In this document: piece after piece, positions 6,368-11,897 of the stretch
How positions within the stretch are numbered: the stretch's first letter is position 1
How the letters are laid out: each line of letters begins with the position of its first letter
DNA from: JBEAOO01 sp041164825
GTDB taxonomy: Bacteria; Pseudomonadota; Gammaproteobacteria; Burkholderiales; Burkholderiaceae_C
Direction of reading: 5' to 3'
Length of the DNA stretch: 12,693 nucleotides
NCBI GenBank assembly: GCA_041164825.1
Contig: JBEAOO010000129.1
Span: 1 to 12,693, forward strand
The notes under the pieces: model-generated
Databases searched by the model: none
The model's input: only the letters and a program-made list of their open reading frames with translations
Told to the model about the DNA's origin: nothing
Made by a program: the position numbers and the translations under genes

Positions 6368-6466
6368 ATGCAAACCACCACCATCGCCACCCCCACCTGG
6401 CAAACCCCGACCGCCATTGATTTCCGCTTCGGCTTCGAGATCACGCTCTACATCGCCGCGCGCTGA
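6368..6466 (+). CDS. pqqA: PQQ precursor peptide PqqA
   Basis: This 32-aa ribosomal peptide is the substrate from which PQQ is built. The C-terminal part FRFGFEITLYIAAR matches the conserved PqqA core, with Glu24 and Tyr28 in the required E-x3-Y arrangement; these two residues become the PQQ skeleton. The peptide is longer than the 22-24 aa of several well-known PqqA proteins because of a Thr-rich N-terminal stretch (MQTTTIATPTWQTPT). The start is fixed by AGGAG 7 nt upstream. It is the first gene of pqqABCDE and is separated from pqqB by a 72-nt gap containing a strong hairpin, unlike the tight spacing of the later genes, so its mRNA may be made or kept in excess. Confidence 0.97.
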   Translation: MQTTTIATPTWQTPTAIDFRFGFEITLYIAAR

Positions 6467-6475
6467 GCGCTGCCC

Positions 6476-6502
6476 GCTGGCGCGGCAGCCTGCTGCGCCA
6501 GC
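6476..6502 (+). promoter_or_regulatory. Hairpin between pqqA and pqqB
   Basis: Ten nucleotides (6467-6475 plus stop edge) after the pqqA stop, 6476-6486 pairs with 6492-6502 over 11 bp including one G-U pair, and A6487-U6491 can add a twelfth pair over a GCC loop. No U-tract follows, so it is not a canonical intrinsic terminator. In other bacteria pqqA is transcribed or accumulates in excess of the distal pqq genes, and a partial terminator or mRNA-stabilising/processing hairpin at this place would give that result. The structure is seen; the function is inference. Confidence 0.6.
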
Positions 6503-6538
6503 TCGGAACGAATCGGCCCCGAATTTTCGAGACGACCC

Positions 6539-7459
6539 ATGCGCATCACCATCCTCGGCTCGGCCGCAGGCGGCGGCTTTCCGCAGTGGAACTGCAATTG
6601 CCGACAATGCGCCGGCGTGCGCAACGGCACGCTGCGCTGCAAAGCGCGCACCCAATCGTCGATCTTCATCCGCCCCGACGACAGCGCCGACGGCCTGCTG
6701 CTCAACGCCTCGCCCGATGTGCTGGAGCAAATCCGCAGCCACCCGGCCCTGCAACCGCAACGCGCCCAGCGCGACACCGCCATCGCCGGTGTGCTGCTGA
6801 TGGACGGGCAGATCGACCACGCCACCGGCCTGTTCATGCTGCGTGAGCGCGGGCGGCCGCTGCCGCTGTGGTGCACCGACCCGGTGTTTGAAGACCTCAG
6901 CACCGGCAACCCGGTGCTGAGCGTGCTGAGCCACTACTGCGGGGTCGATCGCCAGCGCATCGCGCTCGATGGCGCCAGCTTCAGCGTGCCGGGTGTGCCC
7001 GGCCTCACTTGGCGCGCGCTGCCCCTGAGCAGCAAGGCCGCGCCCTACTCACCGCACCGCGACGCGCCCGTGCCGGGCGACAACATCGGCCTGATCGTGC
7101 ACGACACGGCCCGCAACACGCGCCTCTTTTACGCGCCCGGCTTGGGCGAGATCAGCCCGGCCGTGTTCGACGCCATGCAGCAGGCCGACGTGGTGATGGT
7201 GGACGGCACCTTTTGGCGCGACGACGAGATGCAATCGCTCGGCCTGAGCCCCAAGAGCGCGCGCGACATCGGCCACCTGCCGCAGTCGGGCGAGGGCGGC
7301 ATGCTGAGCTGGCTGGCCCGCCTGCGCCCCAGCACCCGCAAGCTGCTCATCCACATCAACAACACCAACCCCATCCTCGACGACGACTCGCCCGAGCGCG
7401 CCACCCTGGCCCGCCATGGCGTGGAGGTCTGCGAAGACCGGATGCAGATTGATCTTTGA
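6539..7459 (+). CDS. pqqB: PQQ biosynthesis protein PqqB
   Basis: This 306-aa cytoplasmic protein of the metallo-beta-lactamase fold family has the usual PqqB length. The N-terminus MRITILGSAAGGGFPQWNCNC, quoted as its first turn and Cys motif, carries CNCRQC (Cys19, Cys21, Cys24) typical of the PqqB structural metal site. MDGQIDHATGLFMLRE (88-103) holds the conserved Asp93-His94 metal-binding pair, and HINNTNPIL near the C-terminus is also diagnostic. PqqB has been reported as an iron-dependent hydroxylase acting on the tyrosine part of the crosslinked Glu-Tyr intermediate. Ribosome binding is weak (GAGA a few bases upstream). The gene follows the pqqA hairpin and is spaced 9 nt from pqqC. 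Confidence 0.97.
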   Translation: MRITILGSAAGGGFPQWNCNCRQCAGVRNGTLRCKARTQSSIFIRPDDSADGLLLNASPDVLEQIRSHPALQPQRAQRDTAIAGVLLMDGQIDHATGLFMLRERGRPLPLWCTDPVFEDLSTGNPVLSVLSHYCGVDRQRIALDGASFSVPGVPGLTWRALPLSSKAAPYSPHRDAPVPGDNIGLIVHDTARNTRLFYAPGLGEISPAVFDAMQQADVVMVDGTFWRDDEMQSLGLSPKSARDIGHLPQSGEGGMLSWLARLRPSTRKLLIHINNTNPILDDDSPERATLARHGVEVCEDRMQIDL

Positions 7460-7468
7460 GAGCCCCCC

Positions 7469-8242
7469 ATGCGCGCCGACATCCTGCAAGCCCACACCCC
7501 CGCCCTGCCGAGCGACGGCCCGGCCTGGGACCGCGTCAGCTTCGAAGCCCAGCTGCGCGAGCGCGGCCGCTCGTACCACATCCACCATCCGCTCAACCGT
7601 CACCTCAACGAAGGCCGGGCCACGCCCGAGCAGGTGCGCATCTGGGTGGCGAACCGCTTTTATTACCAGATCGCCATCCCCATCAAAGACGCCAACGTGA
7701 TGGCCAACTGCCCCGACCGCGAGGTGCGCCGCGGTTGGGTGCAACGCATCCTCGACCACGACGGTTTCACGCTCGGCAGCGTGCACGACGAGGGCGGCAT
7801 CGAGGCCTGGCTGCGCCTGGCCGAGGCCACCGGCCTGCAGCGCGAGGAAGTGCTCGACCTGCGCCACGTGCTGCCCGGCGTGCGCTTTGCGGTCGATGCC
7901 TATGTCAACTTCGCGCGCAAAGCGCCCTGGCAAGAGGCCGTGTGTTCCTCGCTCACCGAGCTGTTTGCGCCCGACATCCACAAGCAGCGCCTGGCCACCT
8001 GGCCCGGCCACTATCCCTGGATCAGCGACGCCGGCCTGAGCTACTTCCGCAACCGCGTCAGCCAAGCGCGGCGCGACGTAGAGCAAGGCCTGGCGCTCAC
8101 GCTCGACCACTTCTGCACCCGCACGCAGCAAGAGCGCGCACTGCAGGTGCTGCAGTTCAAGCTCGACATCCTCTGGGCCATGAACGACGCCATGGCCATG
8201 GGCTGCGGCCTGGCCCACGAACTTCAGGGGCGCCGCGCATGA
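7469..8242 (+). CDS. pqqC: Pyrroloquinoline-quinone synthase PqqC
   Basis: This 257-aa cofactor-less oxidase catalyses the last step of the pathway, ring closure and eight-electron oxidation of AHQQ to PQQ with O2. Family signatures are YHIHHPLNRHLNEG (36-49), NRFYYQIAIPIKDANVMANC (62-81) and the C-terminal LKLDILWAMNDAM-like segment (here FKLDILWAMNDAM). It is an all-helical, haem-oxygenase-like cytoplasmic protein and is full length. The start at 7469 lies 9 nt after the pqqB stop with GAGAG just upstream. Its stop overlaps the pqqD start as ATGA, so translation of the two is coupled. Confidence 0.97.
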   Translation: MRADILQAHTPALPSDGPAWDRVSFEAQLRERGRSYHIHHPLNRHLNEGRATPEQVRIWVANRFYYQIAIPIKDANVMANCPDREVRRGWVQRILDHDGFTLGSVHDEGGIEAWLRLAEATGLQREEVLDLRHVLPGVRFAVDAYVNFARKAPWQEAVCSSLTELFAPDIHKQRLATWPGHYPWISDAGLSYFRNRVSQARRDVEQGLALTLDHFCTRTQQERALQVLQFKLDILWAMNDAMAMGCGLAHELQGRRA

Positions 8243-8514
8243 GCCCGCTGAGCGCCCGGAGCCAGCCGCGCATTGCACCGGGCTTTCGCCTGCAGTGGGA
8301 GCCGGCGCAGGCTTGCCATGTGCTGCTCTACCCCGAAGGCATGGTCAAGCTCAACGGCAGCGCGGGCGAGATCCTCAGCCGCTGCGACGGCCAGCGCGAT
8401 GTGCAGGCCGTGGTGGCCGAGCTGGAGGCGCAGTTTCAAGCCACCGGCTTGCTCGCCGAAGTGACGGCCTTCATCGACATGGCGGCCCAACAACGGTGGT
8501 TGCGATGGGAATGA
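8239..8514 (+). CDS. pqqD: PqqA-binding peptide chaperone PqqD
   Basis: This 91-aa protein is a stand-alone RiPP recognition element that binds PqqA and delivers it to PqqE. The length matches PqqD of other bacteria (about 92 aa). Diagnostic features are RIAPGFRLQWEPAQACHVLLYPEGMVKLN, seen from residue 11 on as the segments APGFRLQWE, HVLLYPEGMVKLN and SAGEILSRCDG, followed by a helix V-VAELEAQF. The start ATG at 8239 overlaps the pqqC stop (ATGA), and the end overlaps pqqE by 10 nt, so pqqC, pqqD and pqqE are translationally coupled. Confidence 0.96.
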   Translation: MSPLSARSQPRIAPGFRLQWEPAQACHVLLYPEGMVKLNGSAGEILSRCDGQRDVQAVVAELEAQFQATGLLAEVTAFIDMAAQQRWLRWE

Positions 8515-9662
8515 GCGGGCCCACCCCAGCGCGCCCCGGCCCGCCGCTGTGGCTGCTGGCCGAGCTCACCTACCGCTGCCCACTGCACTGCGTGTTTTGC
8601 TACAACCCGGTCGACTACGCCGCCCAGGGCCCCGAGCTCAGCACGGCCGACTGGCTGCGAGTGCTGCGCGAAGGCCGGGCGCTCGGCGCCGTGCAGTGCG
8701 GCCTGTCGGGCGGCGAGCCGCTGCTGCGCGACGACCTCGAAGAGATCGTGGCCGAGGCCCACCGCCTGGGTTACTACACCAACCTGCTCACCTCCGGTGT
8801 GGGCCTCACGCCCGAACGCGCCCGCGCCCTCAAGGCCGCCGGGCTCGACCACGTGCAGTTGTCGTTCCAAGACTCCACGCGCGAGATGAACGACTTTCTC
8901 TCGCACACCCGCACCTTCGCGCTCAAGAGCCGTGTGGCCGCCACCATCAAGGAACAAGGCTGGCCGATGGTGATGAACGTGGTGATCCACCGCCTCAACA
9001 TCGACCACATCGACCGCATCATCGCCATGGCCGATGAGATGGGCGCCGAGTACCTGGAGCTGGCCAACACCCAGTACTACTCCTGGGCCCTGCTCAACCG
9101 CCAGCACCTGCTGCCCAGCCACGCCCAACTGCAACACGCCGAAGCCGTGACCAACGCCTGGCGCGCCAAGCTGGCGGATCGCATGCGCCTGTTTTTTGTG
9201 GCCCCCGACTACCACGAAGGCCAGCCCAAAAAGTGCGTCAACGGCTGGGGCAGCATGTTCCTCACCGTCACGCCCGACGGCACGGCCCTGCCCTGCCACA
9301 CCGCGCGCATGCTGCCCGGCCTGGCCTTTCCCCAGGTCACGCAGATGTCGATGAGTGACATCTGGTTTGAGTCCGAAGGCTTCAACCGCTACCGCGGCAC
9401 CGCCTGGATGAAAGACCCCTGCCGCACTTGCGACAAAAAAGAAGAAGACCTGGGCGGCTGCCGCTGCCAAGCCTACATGCTGGCCCAAGACCCGGCCGCC
9501 GCCGACCCGGTGTGCAGCAAAAGCCCGCACCACGCCCAGGTGCTGGCGGCCGTGGCCCGCGTGGAAGCCGGAGCGCCGGTGGAACACCCGCTGGTGTTCC
9601 GCGACCCGGCCAACTCGCGGCGGCTGGGTGGCATGCCGGTGGCGCCGATCGGTGGGGGTTGA
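8505..9662 (+). CDS. pqqE: PqqA peptide cyclase PqqE (radical SAM)
   Basis: This 385-aa radical SAM/SPASM enzyme forms the carbon-carbon bond between Glu24 and Tyr28 of PqqA, the first committed step of PQQ synthesis. The radical SAM cluster site is C25-x3-C29-x2-C32 (CPLHCVFC), with SAM motif GGEP at 69-72. The C-terminal SPASM part keeps Cys244, Cys264 (LPCHTAR), Cys306, Cys309, Cys319, Cys321 and Cys337, plus Asp315; an aspartate ligand to one auxiliary cluster is known for PqqE. All expected ligands are therefore present. Two starts are possible: ATG at 8505, 5 nt after GGTGG, or ATG at 8511, which overlaps the pqqD stop as ATGA; they differ by two residues. The open frame further upstream is a shadow of pqqD. 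It is the last gene of the operon. Confidence 0.97.
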   Translation: MGMSGPTPARPGPPLWLLAELTYRCPLHCVFCYNPVDYAAQGPELSTADWLRVLREGRALGAVQCGLSGGEPLLRDDLEEIVAEAHRLGYYTNLLTSGVGLTPERARALKAAGLDHVQLSFQDSTREMNDFLSHTRTFALKSRVAATIKEQGWPMVMNVVIHRLNIDHIDRIIAMADEMGAEYLELANTQYYSWALLNRQHLLPSHAQLQHAEAVTNAWRAKLADRMRLFFVAPDYHEGQPKKCVNGWGSMFLTVTPDGTALPCHTARMLPGLAFPQVTQMSMSDIWFESEGFNRYRGTAWMKDPCRTCDKKEEDLGGCRCQAYMLAQDPAAADPVCSKSPHHAQVLAAVARVEAGAPVEHPLVFRDPANSRRLGGMPVAPIGGG

Positions 9663-9710
9663 GGCGCTATTCAGCTGGTGAGGCACTGCGCTGGCAAGTT
9701 GGCGCTTGGG

Positions 9711-9814
9711 GGGCGGTGATGGGCCGGGCCGATGTGCGGCGGTCAAGGGGGAATGGCCGACCGACGGGGGGGCCTGGAGGACACGGAGCGCATCGGCCCG
9801 GCCCATCGCCGCCC
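9711..9814 (+). repeat. Structured dispersed repeat, copy 2
   Basis: This 104-bp unit matches copy 1 at 176-275. Terminal arms 9711-9737 and 9788-9814 form a 27-bp stem in RNA with only two G-U pairs and no mismatch. The stem can continue outward through GGCGCT (9701-9706) and AGCGCC (9816-9821). The 50-nt loop carries GGAGGACACGGAG, shared with copy 1. The unit begins 48 nt after the pqqE stop, so it may stabilise or terminate the pqq transcript; no U-tract is present. Confidence 0.82.
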
Positions 9815-9890
9815 GAGCGCCGACCTCCGAACGGTCAGCAGCAAGCAACGAGCGACGAGCAACGTCTTCAACGCCCATCGTCGCATCCCC

Positions 9891-9905
9891 GACAATCCCC
9901 CCATG
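9891..9905 (+). promoter_or_regulatory. GACAAT -10 box adjacent to leader ATG
   Basis: GACAAT at 9891-9896 ends 6 nt before the ATG at 9903, so a transcript from it would start at or beside that start codon. The arrangement matches the GATAAT boxes before 1871 and 10725. No good -35 hexamer is visible. Confidence 0.4.
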
Positions 9906-9956
9906 TTGATTGATTTGAACCTCGCCGCCCCGACGCGGCCGAGGGCTGCGCGATGA
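9903..9956 (+). CDS. Putative 17-aa leader peptide overlapping rsuA
   Basis: The ORF MLIDLNLAAPTRPRAAR ends with TGA at 9954-9956, which overlaps the rsuA start as ATGA. A -10-like GACAAT lies 6 nt before its ATG and no Shine-Dalgarno sequence does, so it may be translated from a leaderless mRNA and pass ribosomes to rsuA. No known leader peptide is recognised and no run of one amino acid points to attenuation. It could also be the chance start of an untranslated leader; conservation in related genomes is unknown. Confidence 0.35.
   Translation: MLIDLNLAAPTRPRAAR
9941..9945 (+). promoter_or_regulatory. Ribosome binding site of rsuA
   Basis: GAGGG lies 7 nt before the ATG at 9953, inside the leader ORF, and supports the chosen rsuA start. 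Confidence 0.6.
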
Positions 9957-10702
9957 AGCTGGCTCAGGTGTTGTTTTCGCAGGGCTTTGGTGCCCGCCGT
10001 GAATGTGAGGGGCTGATTGCCTCGGGCTTTGTGGCCATCGGCGGGCAGACGGTGGACGACCCGTTTGTCGAGGTCGAGCCCGAGGGCCTGAGCTTCACCG
10101 TGCGCGGCCAGGTGTGGCCGTATGCCGAGCAGGCGCTGATCTTGATGAACAAGCCGCAGGGCGTGGAGTGCTCGCAAAAGCCCAAGCACCACCCCAGCAT
10201 CTACACCCTGCTGCCCTCGCCGCTGCGCCGGCGCGATGTGCAGAGCGTGGGCCGGCTTGATGAAGACACCACTGGCCTGCTGCTGTTCACCGACGACGGC
10301 GCGCTCATCCACCGCCTCACCTCGCCCAAGCACCACGTGCCCAAGGTCTACGAAGTGGGCTGCAAACACCCGGTGAGCGACGAACAAGTGCAGCGCCTCT
10401 TGGCCGGCGTCAAGCTGGTGGACGACCCGGCCACCGTGGCTGCTGCGGCGGCCGAGCTGACCGGCGAGCGCCCCGACGGCCTGCACGGCCTGCGGCTGAC
10501 GCTGATGGAGGGCAAGTACCACCAGGTCAAGCGCATGCTGGCCGCGGTGAGCAACCGGGTGGAAGCGCTGCACCGCAGCGGCTTTGGCCCCATCCAGCTG
10601 GGCGCCGACGTGGCGCCGGGCCAGTGGCGTTGGGTGACGGCGGAGGAGCGCGCGGCACTGACCGCCAAGCCGGCCAAGCCGCCGAAGCCCGCAGCGGCTT
10701 GA
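9953..10702 (+). CDS. rsuA: 16S rRNA pseudouridine(516) synthase RsuA-like
   Basis: The 249-aa product belongs to the RsuA family, which converts a specific uridine of 16S rRNA (U516 in E. coli) to pseudouridine. An S4-like RNA-binding domain covers about 1-55 (KLAQVLFSQGFGARRECEGLI). The catalytic domain has MNKPQG, then GRLDEDTTGLLLFTDDG with the catalytic Asp103, SPKHHVPKVYEV and EGKYHQVKRMLAAV, all close to the RsuA pattern rather than to RluB/E/F. The C-terminus ends in a Lys/Pro/Ala tail. The start is fixed by the S4 domain and by GAGGG 7 nt upstream. Its ATG overlaps the stop of a short leader ORF. ribF follows after 22 nt with its own promoter-like box. The family is certain; the exact rRNA target is inferred. 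Confidence 0.92.
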   Translation: MKLAQVLFSQGFGARRECEGLIASGFVAIGGQTVDDPFVEVEPEGLSFTVRGQVWPYAEQALILMNKPQGVECSQKPKHHPSIYTLLPSPLRRRDVQSVGRLDEDTTGLLLFTDDGALIHRLTSPKHHVPKVYEVGCKHPVSDEQVQRLLAGVKLVDDPATVAAAAAELTGERPDGLHGLRLTLMEGKYHQVKRMLAAVSNRVEALHRSGFGPIQLGADVAPGQWRWVTAEERAALTAKPAKPPKPAAA

Positions 10703-10711
10703 GCCCGCATC

Positions 10712-10725
10712 GATAATCTCACCCA
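10712..10725 (+). promoter_or_regulatory. GATAAT -10 box adjacent to ribF ATG
   Basis: GATAAT at 10712-10717 ends 7 nt before the ribF ATG, placing the expected transcription start on the start codon itself. No Shine-Dalgarno sequence precedes ribF and the gap to rsuA is only 22 nt. There is no room for an FMN riboswitch. A -35 element is not evident. Confidence 0.45.
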
Positions 10726-11759
10726 TGCAGGTTTTTCGCGGCTTTCACCATCCCGGCATCGCGCCCGCGTGCGCGCTCACCATCGGCAACTTCGACGGCG
10801 TGCACCGCGGCCACCAGGCCATGCTCGCGCTGCTGCGCAACGAGGCCCAGCACCGCGGGCTGCCGTCGTGTGTGATGACCTTCGAGCCGCACCCGCGCGA
10901 CTGGTTTGCGACTCGCGCTGGCAAGCCCGAGCTGGCGCCGGCACGCATCGCCACGCTGCGCGACAAGCTCACCGAACTGGAGCGCTGCGGCATCGACCAG
11001 GTGGTGGTGCTGCGCTTTGACGAGGCGCTGGCTTCGCTCAGCGCGGCCGACTTCATCGAGCGCGTGCTGCAGCAGGGCCTGGGTGCGCGCTACGTGCTGG
11101 TGGGCGACGACTTCCGTTTTGGCGCGCAGCGCGCCGGCGACTACGACATGCTCGACCGCGCCGGTGCGGCGGCTGGTTTTGACGTGGCGCGGCTCAACAG
11201 CTACCAGGTGCACGGCCAGCGCGTGTCGAGCTCGGCCGTGCGCGAGGCGCTGCAAGCCGGCAACATGGCGCTCACCGCCGAGCTGCTGGGCCGGCCCTAC
11301 AGCATCAGCGGCCACGTGGTGCACGGGCGCAAGTTGGGCCGCTCGCTGGGCGCCAGCGCAGCGGGCGCCAGCGATGGTTTTCGCACCCTCAACGTGCGCT
11401 TCCCCCACGCCAAGAGCGCGGCCCACGGCATTTACGCCGTGCGCACCCACGGCCTGGTGGGCGAGCCGGTGTGGGGCGTGGCCAGCCTGGGCGTGCGCCC
11501 CACGGTGGAGAACGCCGGACGCGTGCTGCTCGAAGTGATGTGCTTCGATTGGCCGAGCGAACTGGGCGTGGAGGGGGGCTACGGTAAAATCGTGCGCGTG
11601 GACCTGCTGCACAAACTCCGCGACGAAGCCCGCTACGACGGCCTCGACGCCCTCACCGCTGCCATCCGGCAAGACGCGGTGAATGCGCGCGCGTTTTTTG
11701 CAGCCTCGTCGGCCGGGCACGCGGCCACCGGGCGCCAGACCACGCGCGACCGAATTTAA
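10725..11759 (+). CDS. ribF: Bifunctional riboflavin kinase / FAD synthetase
   Basis: The 344-aa enzyme phosphorylates riboflavin to FMN and adenylylates FMN to FAD in the cytoplasm. The N-terminal FAD synthetase domain shows GNFDGVHRGH (21-30), MTFEPHPRDWF (51-61), GDDFRFG (127-133) and RVSSSAVR (166-173). The C-terminal kinase domain shows GHVVHGRKLGRSLG, VWGVASLGVRPT and Glu270 in LLEVMCFDW. The usual GFPTAN segment of the kinase is changed: about ten extra residues follow GRSLG and the motif reads FRTLN (219-223), keeping Thr and Asn. Length is slightly above the usual 305-320 aa, partly from this insertion and a C-terminal tail. It precedes ileS, the common proteobacterial order ribF-ileS-lspA. 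Confidence 0.95.
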   Translation: MQVFRGFHHPGIAPACALTIGNFDGVHRGHQAMLALLRNEAQHRGLPSCVMTFEPHPRDWFATRAGKPELAPARIATLRDKLTELERCGIDQVVVLRFDEALASLSAADFIERVLQQGLGARYVLVGDDFRFGAQRAGDYDMLDRAGAAAGFDVARLNSYQVHGQRVSSSAVREALQAGNMALTAELLGRPYSISGHVVHGRKLGRSLGASAAGASDGFRTLNVRFPHAKSAAHGIYAVRTHGLVGEPVWGVASLGVRPTVENAGRVLLEVMCFDWPSELGVEGGYGKIVRVDLLHKLRDEARYDGLDALTAAIRQDAVNARAFFAASSAGHAATGRQTTRDRI

Positions 11760-11897
11760 AGCTCGCCGCAACGCCTCATCCGTCGCTCTTCCCCGCCCTC
11801 CCCCGGCCGCAGCCCCTGCGCCGGGTCGCGATCCCCGGCAGCACCGCCCGCCGAGCCTCCCCTTTTTTGAGAACGCGTCTGCGGACGCGCTTGCGCC
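11760..11897. promoter_or_regulatory. ribF-ileS intergenic region with hairpin before ileS
   Basis: This 138-bp gap contains a 6-bp stem CGCGTC (11874-11879) and GACGCG (11884-11889) with loop TGCG, ending 8 nt before the ileS ATG, where it would cover the ribosome landing site. A run of six T residues lies at 11863-11868. No T-box leader, which would be unexpected in proteobacteria, is recognisable. No clear promoter hexamers were identified. Confidence 0.35.

Noticed and set aside
8436..9878. 480-codon minus-strand frame opposite pqqE
   Set aside because: Shadow of pqqE that also reads through the structured repeat.
9663..9902. Insertion sequence after pqqE, suggested by the terminal inverted repeats
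   Set aside because: The unit is about 100 bp with no transposase frame and no clear target duplication, so it is reported as a structured repeat only.
10703..10724. FMN riboswitch before ribF
   Set aside because: The gap to rsuA is only 22 nt and contains a -10 box, so there is no room for the aptamer.
11760..11897. T-box or other riboswitch before ileS, suggested by the hairpin next to the start codon
   Set aside because: Only a 6-bp stem is present, with no T-box sequence, and T-box control is not expected in proteobacteria.
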